DNA of 64,000 nucleotides. It comes from Dendrocalamus latiflorus. Lineage: Eukaryota; Streptophyta; Magnoliopsida; Poales; Poaceae. Below, piece after piece: positions 46,471 to 58,462 of this stretch. The notes under the pieces were generated by a model. It was not told the origin of the DNA and ran no database searches. It saw only the letters and a list, made by a program, of their open reading frames with translations. The stretch lies in the NCBI GenBank assembly GCA_017311315.1, contig CM029612.1, forward strand, positions 18,979,125 through 19,043,124. The letters are read 5' to 3'. Position 1 is the first letter of the stretch, and each line of letters starts with the position of its first letter. Both the position numbers and the translations under genes were made by a program.

Positions 46471-47755
46471 GACAAATTCGAATATACATAAATGCAAATT
46501 TAGTAATGCCTTGGGAGTAAATATGTATTACTTTGTTGTTTTTTACTAGTCAGTAATGTCGTCGATCATGTCATTATAGCAAGACCATTTACATATATAG
46601 AAGACAGTAAATACTAATTCAACTGCTTGTATTTACATATGTCCAAATAGCGTGGCTAGTCACTTCTTAGAAAAGATAAAAAAAAGTAGAAACCTAATTG
46701 CTTCGAAGTTTTTCTAGTGGTGGACCTTGCATGATATCTTCGTCTTCAAAACTTCATAGATGACATGGTCATCATCGAATGGTTCAGGATCATTAGTGAA
46801 TGAAGCCTGAAATGCATCCACCTACTGACGTGCTCATTTGAGTGTCTTCTGAACACCCTCCGACTGAATAATCAAGTCGAATTGAACCCATAGACTCACT
46901 TCCCTTTCTTAAGGGGTCTCAGCAAGGTTGACTCGGCTGCCCGCCACCTTGACTAAGCACTCTAAGTGACGGCAAGCCTTCCGGAGACATGCAATGTCGT
47001 TGTGAAGGACCACATCGATGGTGAGGTTAGCTCGCTAGAAGCGAGAGACCAACCAAAAGAAGCGACAGAGGAGGATGTCAAGACGGAGGAAGGTAGCCTT
47101 CAACTGCTTTGGCAAATCCTTGGATATAGAAGGGAGGACACTATTGGCATAGTGTCCTTCCACAGCATCTTCTAGCGTATAGTTGGCGTGGTGCTCGTAT
47201 AGTTTGGTCAGGTTGGCCATCAATGCTGCGACAAGAAAGAATAGAGAGCCATTTATTTGTTCTTGAGAGACAAGAAAGATAGGCGGGAGGCCGACGAGGT
47301 GCTCGTACAGGATCAGCGATGTGGGAATTAATCTCCGGTGGTGGACAATCATTTTTATACAACAAGGAATAGATCCAACGAGTGAGATGAAGAGACGCAT
47401 CAGGAAGCCGAAACAATCGAAGTGTGCCTCGGGGAGACAAAGCGCCATTCATGCATACAAATATATATCATAGACGATTCCAACTACAAGCCGTTTGTGA
47501 TATGCAACTATCACAACCAGTTTGTATTAATAACTGTCTATAAACTATCACATACAGTTCTAATTAAAAACCATCTGTGATATCTGTAATTATCACAAAT
47601 AACCGTCTATGAACTATCACAGGCGGTTATTAACAAGAACTGTTTATGATAGTTGTGTATCACAGACAGTACATGGTTACGCTTAGAAAACCATCCATGA
47701 TAATAACAGAACTGTCTGTGATTAGGCATCCAGTATAGCTTGTTTTGCAATAGTG

Positions 47756-48101
47756 GTGCATGCTTGGTTCCCAACAAGTATGTTAGGTGTTGAAATGTCA
47801 CGAAGTAAATTTTCCTTCCTATCTCATCCATGTTATTCACCTACTTACAATTCAAAAAATATGTTTATGTGATGTCTAATAACAGAGTTTACCACATGTT
47901 TTTGTCCACCATGCATAAAGTAGGACAACACATCCTTCTAGAGACCGCATATTTTTGAATCGTGTTATTGATTGTGTTACGCTCACGCCTCTCCTCTACT
48001 CTGCACCCACCTCTAGGAGGTTTCCCTCTACAGCGAGGGGAATTAATATCTCAACTTGACCTAAGGTCCATCGAGTTCATGAGGGGATCCTGGTGGAACA
48101 A
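47756..48101. other. intergenic flank of CACTA and mini-Copia
   Basis: No gene. The last five bases, AACAA (48097-48101), are the left target duplication of the next element. Confidence 0.6.
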
Positions 48102-49302
48102 TGTTAAAACTTTGATCGAGGAGAAAACATACACATCACAAATAAACTGAGAGAACACAGGAGAATTTCTGAATTTCTCTATTCTCTTATTTGCTCCGCC
48201 TTTTTCTTGGTTTTCTTTTACAAAACTAGCTACAAGCCTCCTTGATATATAGGCTAATAATCTCCTACTAGCATACATATTCGGACTTCAAGTTGGATAC
48301 AACTTCAACTTGAGTTACACACGGAAACGGACTCTACTACGTCTTGGACTCAAAGTCAAGATTATTTCTAACAATCTCCCCCTTAATCATGACTTGACAT
48401 ACTCTAATTTTAGTCTCAATGCATTATGAACTACCAACCATGCCTCCACATGAAGCATTCTAAATGCAAGCTACATGTAGGAACTCAACTTAGCTGGCAT
48501 AGGTTCATCTGGATGCAAAGATTCTAAAACATTGAGGCAACCAGTCTCAACTACGACTTACTAAACTCATACTTGACACAGAACGGTGACACATCTCCTC
48601 AACGTTTCGATTCCTTTTCACCTTGCTTGAGTTTGGACGTTCTCGATCGCGTCCCACACCCCTTGAGCCTTAATGTACACCTTCATCCTGATTGCCCATG
48701 CTGCATAATTGCTCGTCATAAGCATCGGATAATGCAGCGAGACAGCGGAATTCTCCTTTGCCATCATACTGGATGATGCCTCGTCACCTGTGACACCACT
48801 TTCTGGAGAACATGACATGATCTTGAGCACGGATCAAGATCTCGGGCTACTTTGAAGTAGCTCTTGGACCGAGGGAACGGAAGGACGTACCATGCATGTC
48901 TTTTTCCTAGGAGAGTTGTGCGAAGACGAGCAACGTGTGCCTCAAGAGCGCTGTGTGAGACGCGCTGAAAATGGAATCACCGAGACGATTTTTCCAACGA
49001 CTCGGTTCTCACCTAGGCTCTGATACCACTTGTTAAAACTTTGATCCAGGAGAAAACGCACACATCGCAAATAAACTGAGAGAACACAGAAGAATTTTTG
49101 AATTTCTCTATTATCTTATTTGCTCCCCCTTTTCCTTGCTTTTCTTTTACAAAACTAGCTACAAGCCTCCTTAATATATAGGCTAATAATCTCCTACTAG
49201 CATACGCATTCGGATTTCAAGTTGGACACAATTTCAACTTGAGTTACACACGGAAACAGACTCTACTACATCTTGGACTCGAAATCAAGATTATTTCTAA
49301 CA
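48102..49302 (-). mobile_element. 1.2-kb mini Copia retrotransposon with a gag fragment (TRIM-like)
   Basis: LTRs 48102-48373 and 49031-49302 (272 bp each) are flanked by an exact AACAA duplication (48097-48101, 49303-49307). On the minus strand the LTR begins TGTTAGAAATAATC and ends GTTTTAACA. It is followed after two bases by TGGTATCAGAGC, the primer site complementary to initiator Met tRNA. A polypurine tract AAGGGGGAGA abuts the other LTR. Only 657 bp lie between the LTRs. By eye the LTRs differ at about 19 positions (about 7%), so it is older than the 12-kb element. Confidence 0.95.
48618..48830 (-). CDS. N-terminal gag fragment of mini-Copia element
   Basis: A 70-residue frame contains LHYPMLMTSNYAAWAIRMKV and YIKAQGVWDAIE, the start of Copia Gag (the P-x-L-x-x-x-N-Y-x-x-W motif). 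The normal Gag is several hundred residues long, so this is truncated and ends without a zinc knuckle. Whether it is translated is unknown. Confidence 0.7.
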   Translation of the reverse strand: MLKIMSCSPESGVTGDEASSSMMAKENSAVSLHYPMLMTSNYAAWAIRMKVYIKAQGVWDAIENVQTQAR

Positions 49303-49779
49303 AACAATTCATTATGCCATGCCTTTATCAGATTTTGTTTACAAACTTTTTCAAGTTTGGGAAAATCTGATTTTGGATTTTCGTATAAGGGAAATTTGAT
49401 ATATACCACCACCTCAGTGCCTATTTTAGATATATACCACCCTTTAATTGATTCTTCGAAATATGCCTTTGTCAAGTGAGATTGTTTTGATATATACCAT
49501 TATGCAGGATTACATGAATTTACCTCCTAATACGGCCATATATTTGCCTTTGCATTTTCATATGGACAAATATGCCTTCACTGAATCGAAGACATGGCTC
49601 GACCCATGCATGTAACCAAACAACACCTAATCAATTCAACGTAATGTGTACACCAGCAGCTGCACTAGTAGGCGATGCTCCATACAACCTTCCTGGTGGC
49701 CTAGGCAACATCCTTCCTGGTGGCCTGGGCGACATCCTTCTTGACAATCTGGGTGGTAAGGCAGGGGGTGCTGTGGTGA

Positions 49780-50110
49780 TCTAGGCATTGAGGATCCCTA
49801 TGTGGAGGTAGCAGCAGGAGGCAGAAGGTGTGGCGGTGACCTGGGATGCGAGGAAGGCTGTGTGGAGGAGGCAGTAGGAGGCAAGGGTGAGGCAGCGACC
49901 TGGGTAGCAAGGCAGGTTGTGTGGAGGCGATGGTAGGAGGCAGGGACAAGGCGGTGACCTGGGTAGCAAGGCAGGTTATGTGGAGACAAGGTAGGAGGCA
50001 GGGAGCGAGGTAGCAAGGCAGGTTGTGTGGAGGTGGCGGTATGAGAAAGGGGGCGAGACCGTGCTAGGAGGCAATGGAGAGGCAGTGACCTAGGCAGCGA
50101 GGATCGTTGT
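49780..50110. repeat. about 57-bp imperfect minisatellite
   Basis: Five or so units containing GACCTGGGTAGCAAGGCAGG and TGTGGAGG..GGTAGGAGGCAG. Pro/Leu-rich minus-strand frames here are repeat artefacts. Confidence 0.8.
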
Positions 50111-50299
50111 GTGGAGTGGGCACTAGGAGGTAGTATCGAGCCCCCCTCCCTAGATCCCCTTCTCGTGAGTGCCTTGAACCCGATTTGGGAGGCAAAATTT
50201 GTAGCATATTTTTGTTCACAACTTGGGGCTTTACAATCTAGTTCATGCCAGTTAGCACGAGAGTCAGTTGGTAGTAAGAGCACTAAGAACATTGAAGCC

Positions 50300-50740
50300 C
50301 CAGGACCAACTGATCCATGTGATGATCGTGATGAGTATTTATGCATCGATGATGAGCACATATATGATGATCATAAAGAACAACCTATCAATGCCATAGT
50401 TGTACAATAGAATGATCCTATTCCTGTTGTTTATGTGCCCAATGCTATTGAGGTTGTGCCTCTTGAGGCAAAAATAAATGATGTTGATCCTAGTGAGCAA
50501 ATCATTACATATGACCTTGAGAACCCTATTATGCAGGAGAAGGCTTTGTTTCCTAATATGGTAACTTTAAGGAAAGCAATTAGACACTATGCTATTAAGA
50601 CTGACTTTGAGCTCGATAATTGTAAGATTGATACTAAAAGATTTATAGCACAATGCAAATCTAAAAATTATAACTAGTGCATACATGCTTCTGGACTTCA
50701 GGATGGACATACTATAATGGTCACTTTTTATAGCTTGGTG
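50300..50740 (+). pseudogene. mudrA-type transposase, N-terminal remnant
   Basis: Two open pieces separated by a stop at 50408. The second carries NPIMQEKALFPNMVTLRKAI, RHYAIKTDFELDNCKID and RFIAQCKSKNYN, the MuDR DNA-binding region, followed after a stop by IHASGLQDGHTI. It lacks the catalytic core, SWIM and CCHC parts, so it is a truncated pseudogene inside the 49385-55234 MULE. Confidence 0.8.
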
Positions 50741-51289
50741 TAATCCTTTGAAAGTCACTTTAGATAATCTTCATGGCTTCTAATGCTCACAATGAATAAC
50801 ACACAGCTACTTCATTTCATATATGCTCTATCTTCTTCCATGCATCTTGATGACTTCATTATCAAAGGGGGTGAAAGATTAGTAAAAATGCATATCTAAA
50901 GCATGATTTGAAGTTTTTGTGCAATTTTTTGCTAAGTTGGAGTGTTTGATCTTTTTTCGCCATGATCAAGTTTAAACAGAATAATTGTTCTTTCATATGG
51001 ATCTAGAGTGAGATTTCCTGACTCATTTGGTGGATTTGAAGCTATTTGTGCAAAATTGTCATTTTCAATAGCTTCCATTCATTTCTACCTCAAATGGTCA
51101 TTTTCAGCTCAGTGCATTCTTCATTTGACCATTTGGTGCTTTATTTGCAAATTTTCCTCTCTTTGTCTAAAATTCAACTCCTAATTGCATGTTTTGATAA
51201 ATTGCCAATGGGTTCATCAAGGGAGACATTGAAGGATCACGTGAGATGGTCCTAGTTTTTAGTGTGATGAACCATTGCAATTTGGGAGA

Positions 51290-53750
51290 GTTAGAAATTT
51301 GAATAGCAGTATTGCTGGTCGATTAGGGGAAGGCCAGTCAGACCGACATTGTGCAACCTGTCTGACTGACTGGTACCAACGATTTGACCACCCAAGGATT
51401 GGCGGTCTGATTGGCTGAGGAATGTCTAGAAGGGGATTCCTAGCCAGAATTCATATTTGTGGAGTTTTGAGTTGGGGTGACCATGTAGTCATGGTATGGG
51501 TGTTGTTGCTTGTGTGAATATGAGTTTAATGTTTGGTCCTAGGCTTAGGATCAATGGTTTTGTTGCATACATTTTGCATGGTGATGACATTGTGTATTAT
51601 ATGGTGTTACGTGATGATTTACTTGTTGTTGTTGGTTGTAGGACGTCGGAGCTAGATCAAGGCGAGGCGTAGGAGGATTGGGACTAGGTACAGGGTGGTG
51701 CTGAGGTCCAGAATGATCAGGGAGACATCGAAGATGACATAGGCTTACAGGGTGGTTACAAGCCAGGACGACGAGGAACTAGAGAAGGAGCTACCGGTGA
51801 TGGACATGATGGGCAACGGCAAGGTGGATCGAGACTAGGCTTAGAGAGGAGTTGAGGTCTTATGCGGTTAAGGAAGCGGGGTGCTGTCATGCGCGAGAAG
51901 AAGCATGTGGTGCGCCAAGTTACTTGAGTCATTTGCATGCAAGGACGCTTCGATGGGATTCGGATGGGTGAGAGGCTTGGTTGCAAGTCATTAGGGTCAC
52001 ATGGAAGATGGCGATACTTTGTGGTAAGGGAAGTGGGAAGCTTCGAGGAAAACAGTAGAGGGACATTTTGGTAAATTGTCCAATACAAAAAAGTGGCAGT
52101 GTGCAAAACCGCGGCATTGGCCTAAGTGGTTTAGGTCTTGTATGTGCTAAAAATGTGAGATGGATCAAGTGTTGATTCACTAATGGGTTAATAAGTTGCA
52201 AGCTACTTTGATAAGCATGCATGAAAGAGTAAAACCTGATGCAATGGCTAGGGTTTGAGAAGGTTGGCTAAGTCTTTTGGTGGCTAACTCCTCCTCCCTT
52301 CCATGGGAGATATATTAGAGAGTGTGTGTGTGTGCGCGCACACGCACACTCTCTAGGCTTAGAGCTCTGCTATCCTAAGGGATTGGCTGTCAAACTTTTC
52401 TTCTCAAGCAGCAATAGAATCAATATTTGACATTCTCTATGGCTATCTCTCTATTTGATTGATTTGCTCTTGTTTTAGTTGGTTTTTCTCTCCCCTCACC
52501 CTTTTCTTGATCTTGCTATGCCAAGGACATATAAGAGATGGAGAGATCCTTTAGGAATCATCCTCCACTATCTAGCCACGTTGGTAGCAAGTTTATCAAG
52601 AAACACAGTTTTTGCACGTTCTTAACTTTCTAAGTAGTTTCTTGATCTAAGGGTTTTTAGAGTGATTTCTTCAGTATTCTTACTTTCTAGGACATGTGGG
52701 AATATATCTAAAGTCATCTTGGCTATCGTCCACCCACGAGCAAGTTGTATTCACCGATTTTGGTTTTAGCTCGGTTTCGGTGCACCTTTCCTTCAAACTA
52801 AAAAAAGTCATTTTTTGGCCATGATCTTCATTATCATTTGTTGAAATAGGTTCTTGATAACTTAGAGAAGATCCCTGCAAAATTTCATGTCATTTAGATC
52901 TACGGATCAAAAGTTGCATGGATTTTTGGATTTAAATAGCGCTAAAATTATTATTCATACCCTGATTTAGAGGTCAGACTGCCCCCTTAATGGAGGTCAG
53001 ACCACCACCACCATGGCGGTCAGACTGCTAACCTTATAGAGGTTAGACCGCCCCATCCATGGTGGTCAGACCACTATGTATGTAGGGGTCAGACCGCCGG
53101 GGGTTTTCAAATCACATTTTGCTCAGATCTTTCCTTGTTATTATTTGTCTTTGATCTTCTTAACTTCTATAGCTACTGGAGTGAAGAGTTTTACTTCCAC
53201 TTAAAGGAAAGGATTTTGAAAAGACTTCAATTGAATTTGGGCTCCTATTTACCCCCTTCTAGTTGCCATACTCGATCCTGCAGATATGTTGTTGATGCCC
53301 TATTCTACATTCTTGAGCTAGTGTAAGCCTCTCCACTCAACTGTCCAAATGTTGCACCTTATGAGTAACGAGAGAAGTCTCTAGTTACATGTGTTGCATC
53401 TAGAGGTGGATTTAATATCCACTTGAGCTTGTGCATTTGTTGAACTTGGTGAGAGTCAAGCAAGCATCTTGACTTGTTACTCTTGGAAGTTACTAACTCC
53501 TAGACTTGTTGGAGGCGTAGTATCTGGTGATCTCTTTAAATAAGATTGTGAAGAGGCTCAGTGTATTAAGAAGATTAGAGCCCACCTACCTAGAGCGAAA
53601 AAGAGCTACTACTAGTAGAATTGAGGTGCTTGACTTAATTTATGGAGCTAGTCCAATTCGTTGGCCTTACCTCGATGCGGACAAGGAAAGACCGGCAAAT
53701 ATTTGTAGTTGGTGATGATCGAATCAACTTGCTAGTTGAATGTGAACCCT
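51290..53750 (+). mobile_element. old LTR-retrotransposon fragment
   Basis: GGTCAGACCGCC-type motif clusters occur at 51340-51420 and 52970-53110. Blocks at 52200-52800 match 42640-43100 in reverse orientation. No pol coding remains. The family is not assigned. Confidence 0.55.
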
Positions 53751-55064
53751 ACTAGGAACTCCTGCCTACTATTCTTACGCATGTATCGAACCTTAAGCAA
53801 ATAGGTTGAATGTGGGTCCATCCTGTGGATGCACAATGAATGCCAAGAGTGACACAATCACATGAACAATTACACTTGAGTCTACAAAATAACTTTTAAG
53901 CAACACAAAGTTCATAAAGCATGGCTCAAGCAAATGAAATATTCAGTCATTTTGATGTCTTTGGTTATTCAAAGATGGAAACATCCCCAAATTAATGTTT
54001 TCCATCACAGCACAAATCAATTAACGCATATTGATCGACCCTTTAACACAATTACACGATGAAAGCTGAAGCTATATTGGGAAGGGGAAATTATACTGCA
54101 CAATTCTAAATATAGTATAATTAGCATGAGCACATACAAGCCCAATAATATTATAGATAACATTAACCAAATTTCATCTACAGATAATTGTCTTTGGGGT
54201 AGCCATTTGATATTCCTCACAAAAAAAAAAGAATTCAAGCATAAACATGGGTTCATACACGAGATGGAGGGAGTTGGGAGAGGAGAAACACCTTTGGATG
54301 CTACTAGCGCCGAAGTCTGGGAATTACGCGCAGCGGCGACTGGAGGTTGGGACGGCGGCGTCCTTCTGGATGGTGGTGGCAGACTCCTTATCTGGGACAG
54401 CGGTGGTGGCGTCAAAGATGGTGGTGGCAGCCTCCAGATCTAGGAGGGCGGTGGCACCAGGAAGGGGGAGGCATGGGGAGATGGTGACTGGAGAAGAGGG
54501 GCCAGCAGGGAGGTAGCCTCGACCGATGGCGTGCTCTGACTTGGGGCGGAATAGGTAGGAGACACCGACTGAATAGATCAAGTCTTCTAGAAAAACTGTG
54601 GACCAGGGGCATTTTCACCATTTTTAAAATTCCTGACAGCCCTATGGAATGGATGCTCACGGTGCTATAACGGCAGTGGCAAATCATAGAACAGTTTTGC
54701 AATTCCATGGTCAATAATAGAGGGAGTGTTATTTAGTGGCAGATCATAGAACCGGATGCTATTCAGTGACATAAAATCGATTTTCTCTATATAATTATGT
54801 TTTGAAGCTATATAATTTGAGAAAAAGTACACCTAGATACTTATAAATTAATGAATGTTTTTTAATCCCTATGGAGGTCCTCATGGAGGACAGAGGCGCA
54901 CTCTCCCGGTTAGGCTTTGCGGGGCGGGGCAAGGTTGGCGGGGGTCGGAGAGCGGGCTGCCCATGCAATTCCCCACCTCATTGCCATCCCTAGCTCGATC
55001 TGATTTGGTTCGGTCAGGCTGGGGCAAATAAAAGCCGAGTTAACTGCACCAATGCAGCTAAAGG
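53751..55064. other. right part of MULE interior, no gene seen
   Basis: A GC-richer patch at 54280-54560 (GGCGACTGGAGG..GGTGGTGGCAG) could be a captured host fragment, but its frames have no family features. Confidence 0.35.
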
Positions 55065-55234
55065 TAAAGGCACTTATGTCCATTCGAAAATAGAGGGCAA
55101 TGACATGTAATCCTCTGTAATGGCATTTATAAGAGAAACTTTAATTGGCGGTGGTAAATTTTCAAGAATCAACTAAGAGATAGTATATCTCTAAAACAGA
55201 CACTGACTAGTGGATATATCAAATTTTCCCTTAT

Positions 55235-56639
55235 AATGATAGACATCTGCTACCGCCAGCAAAACAGGTAGAGAACCCGGCTTTGTCGTCACTAGTTCCT
55301 CTACAAAAGTTCATCAAGCTCAGCTCTAGATTTCTCGGGCAACTAGTGGACTTGCGGCGACAATAGATATAAAGGATAATATTCAAACATAGTAGATCTA
55401 AATATGCTAAAAAAATTATAGGGTCAGAAATTATTATGTGTCCTGTATATATAGTCCCTTCTTACCACAGCTCTTTTGTCATGTCATGTCATTTCTATGG
55501 ATAAGTATAACACATTATACATCCCTTTCTTCTCTGCCTTCTTGAGAGAGAAGACGAGCCTTTTTATCGCTGCACTTATCTATTGGCGCACAATTTTCCA
55601 AAATCAGTTTCGCAGTGTCATCTGTTTTCAAGAAGTCTCAAGTCAAGCCATTATTGGTTTCTGGTCCGCTAAACAACAGAGGCACGTGTTAGACAATTCC
55701 AACTAGTAGTAGCTCAATCAACGGCCCAAATGAGCAATACAAGGGTGGGATCTCTTTGAATGTGGCGGATGGCTTTTAATTTTAATATAAGTATTTATAT
55801 AAATAAATTAAATATAAATATACCAATAAATTATTTTGAAAAGACTGTCATGATAAGCTACTTTAGAAAAACAACGAAAAATCACCCTATTATTTGTTTA
55901 AAGAAAATTATAAGTTATAAATTAAAAAAAACTAGACCATAAACTATAAACTGCATCACACATCCCAAAAAAAATAGGCTGCCCTACTCATTTCAGCTTC
56001 AGCTTCTGGCTTATTTTTCACTATTCATAAGTTTCGTCTTTTTCTGATTTTTTCGCTTTTTTGCCGGTTCTTTTTTCCTGTATTCGTTTTTGTTGTCCGA
56101 GATGAGCTGACATATTTTTTCTATTTTTAATTTTTTTAAATTTAATTACGCCAAATAAGCCACCTTCAACTACAGTAAAATTTCAACCAACTGCAATGCA
56201 TTTTCAGCTATAAGGCGCAGTTTTTCAGCCCAATCGAGCAGGACCTAAGATGGACACTGATGCTCTTGCCTTTTGGGTGGTACTCAAAATATTTACACAA
56301 TAATATATGTGAACCGCATTAGATACTCGTAGATGTATTTTATTATGACGTCAATACAATCTGCGAGACACAATTTTGATTAGTAACTTCAATCATAACA
56401 CCTTAGTAAAAGTATATTGTGCAAGTATTTTGTTATTGACAGATGCACTGGTACTCCTTTTATATAACCATCTAGATTCTGTTACATTTATTTGTAGCAA
56501 GAGTTTTAAAAGTATGACTGCACGTCGTCTGCACCTGACTTATGCTTAGGATGGAGGGAGTCCAAAACTGTATTGTCTTCCCTTGAAGAATGCAAACTCA
56601 ATTCGGGGGAGTTAATACAACCGGGATTGAGAATTTGAG
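55235..56639. other. AT-rich intergenic, no gene seen
   Basis: Long A/T runs with no coding frame. The end CAATCGAGCAGGACCTAAG near 56235 looks like a grass MITE terminus, but no mate was found. Confidence 0.4.
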
Positions 56640-56842
56640 ATGGTGAAGTTCAAAACGCCGGTCGGAGACGGAGAGAATTCGTCAGCTCAAAAGGCTTTAT
56701 CTGGGGATGAGCAGAAGCAGATGGACCTGTTGAGCGGGGGCTATCTGCGCCTGTTCCAAGTGGACGCACGTACGATCCACTTGGAGACGTCGACCGCATA
56801 CGAGAGCGGTGCGTCGCTTCATTCCCCGCCGTTGTATGGACT

Positions 56843-58042
56843 TAGGGGTGGATATGCTCGGCTCACGAAAGCTCGTTAGAAAACAGCTCGACTCAGTTTG
56901 GCTGGTTACGAGCTGAAAAGATAGCTTGGCTTAGTTCGATAGGATCATAGGAAGCTCAAGCTTGGCTCATTATGCTTGTTACTATTTTATCTATCAGATT
57001 CACTGCTATCCTAAAAAAATATGATGCAAATGTATGTACATATCATCTATCTATATTTCTAGGCATCAATTATCTAGTATTCAAGCATCAATTTAGATAT
57101 TCCCCATTTATCCATGCATCATCCATGACTTGGCCAAATAGGATTTAGGAGCTAGAGATAAGGGAGCCAAACCTGGAGAGTAGGTGGTCATCCGAAGTTA
57201 CACCACGGAGAGTAAGACCGGGGAAGTAGGGCCCTTGGGGTTTCCATCACCGAGGCAGAGGGACCGTCGAGGCGCCGGCGGCCTTAGCAGTGGCGGAGCC
57301 TGCGCCTTGAACCTGGGACAGAGGAGTTGGGGGAGGAGAAGAGGGTGGCAGCGCGAGGTCGCAGGCAAGGAGGCCGGCAAGGGCAGCGGCACTGGCGGCG
57401 TCGAGTGAGGAGAGCGGAGAGAGAGGTGGGGACGTGGGGTGTGTGGCTCTAGGGTTCTACTTCTTCGGGATTGGGAGGAGGCTTCGTGAACCATCGCCGC
57501 CTCTTCCGTAGCAGCAGCCGCGGCGGCTGCCTTCTCCGTTGTGCACGCGGCGGTGGCCCCGAGCCATCGGTGCTTAGCGGCCTTGAAGTCCCGTTGCGCA
57601 CGCTCAGACACGTCAGCCTTGGCCTCCTGGACCTCGTGGAGGCATCGCTCCTCCTCGGAGTCGGCGGCGAGCGTCTCCATAACCGCCCACACGAGCGTCG
57701 CGGCCTCCCTTCGTGCGTGGTAGCAGCGCTGCTTCTTCCGCTTCTTACTCATAGTCGTCGTGCCATCGAGGGGTCAGTGGGTTTGATTGAAGGCGAAGGG
57801 GATAGGAAATGGAATGGATGGAGACGATGGCTAATGGATTGGCTGTTGGAGATTTGGGCGACTCCGTCTCCATGCATTGGGGCTTTGGACCGGCCGAGCC
57901 TAACGAGCTAGCAAGCGGCTCGCGAGCCAGCTCGAACTCGGCTCGTTAGGCGACCAAGCTAAAACTCTGGCTCGACTCGGCTCGGCTCAGCTCATTTATG
58001 CCATGAGTCGAGCCAAGTCTTAAGATTTTTTTTCCACCACTA
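56843..58042. mobile_element. non-autonomous hAT element, 1200 bp
   Basis: An exact 8-bp duplication TATGGACT occurs at 56835-56842 and 58043-58050. Ends are TAGGGGTGGA and CCACCACTA. Subterminal GCTCGGCTC / GAGCCGAGC-type motifs match those of the hAT at 23782-24929, so the two are related. It carries an interior GC-rich frame (57198-57752). Confidence 0.9.
57198..57752 (-). CDS. 184-codon frame inside hAT element, possibly captured
   Basis: It starts MSKKRKKQRCYHARREAATL and runs through an acidic/Ala-rich segment (LAADSEEERCLHEVQEAKAD, EKAAAAAAATEEAA) into a Pro/Leu-rich tail. No domain is recognised. The first 90 residues look protein-like with a basic, possibly nuclear, start; the tail may be read-through of GC-rich DNA. 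It could be a captured exon or chance. Confidence 0.3.
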   Translation of the reverse strand: MSKKRKKQRCYHARREAATLVWAVMETLAADSEEERCLHEVQEAKADVSERAQRDFKAAKHRWLGATAACTTEKAAAAAAATEEAAMVHEASSQSRRSRTLEPHTPRPHLSLRSPHSTPPVPLPLPASLPATSRCHPLLLPQLLCPRFKAQAPPLLRPPAPRRSLCLGDGNPKGPTSPVLLSVV

Positions 58043-58165
58043 TATGGACTTGCCGCCGGCTTATGCATGACGGAAGATATTTCCCCGGCTAATGTCCGTG
58101 ATGCAAGATATTCGTCTCCTGATAGCTACGGCTGCGGTTGTAACGAGACATGGATTCTGTTGTAA

Positions 58166-58462
58166 GAGCAAGTCCAATAATAGAGCCAAGTGCTTGGCTA
58201 TAAGTCAAGTTATAAGAGCCAAGTTATACAATAATCTGTCTTCTATTTGTCTATAAAAGATTTTTTTATTATTATGTGATACCATGTCTCACATTCTCTT
58301 TCCTACTCCTCCTCACATACATTTATTATCTGGACCCACCACTGCATAGGCTCCCGTGTGCAGCTTGTTGCTTGCATGAGAGCCAAGCTCTCCTCTCTTC
58401 TCTCCTCCACATCAGCAAAAATGCTGACTAGCTTGGCTATAAGACCATTGTTGTACTTGCTC
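58166..58462. mobile_element. Tourist-like MITE (PIF/Harbinger type), 297 bp
   Basis: Ends GAGCAAGTCCAATAATAG and, reversed, GAGCAAGTACAACAATGG are inverted repeats. They are flanked by TAA on both sides (58163-58165, 58463-58465), the target duplication of Tourist elements. Confidence 0.88.

Larger units (their letters stand above)
43736..47755 (-). mobile_element. CACTA (En/Spm) element, about 4.0 kb, decayed
   Basis: The left end CACTAGTGCACAACAGG and the reversed right end CACTATTGCAAAACAAG form the inverted termini. Adjoining trinucleotides GTT and GTG match at two of three bases (expected 3-bp duplication). Subterminal repeats of CATCTATGATA/TATCACAGACGGTT type cluster at 43740-43930, 45900-46080 and 47460-47730. 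A broken TNP2-type transposase lies inside on the minus strand. The central third repeat cluster suggests an internal rearrangement or two joined copies. Confidence 0.82.
49385..55234 (+). mobile_element. MULE with about 170-bp terminal inverted repeats, 5.85 kb
   Basis: The left end ATAAGGGAAATTTGATATAT pairs with the reverse complement of the right end, ATAAGGGAAAATTTGATATA. Similarity continues inward through CAGTGCCTATTTTAGATATA, TTGATTCTTCGAAA, GGATTACATGAATT and TTTGCCTTT for about 170 bp. A MuDR-type transposase remnant on the plus strand supports MULE identity. No 9-bp target duplication is apparent. An old LTR fragment (51.3-53.7 kb) is probably nested inside. Confidence 0.8.

Noticed and set aside
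45997..46497. Frames of 120-166 codons of Tyr/Ile repeats
   Set aside because: Direct translation of the AT/TATATACA microsatellite.
54017..54581. Frames of 85-132 codons in the GC-richer patch
   Set aside because: No domain and conflicting frames on both strands; kept only as a possible captured fragment.
49376..55243. 9-bp target duplication for the long-TIR MULE
   Set aside because: Flanks (GATTTTCGT and ATGATAGAC in the tested phase) do not match; the element is accepted on its inverted ends only.
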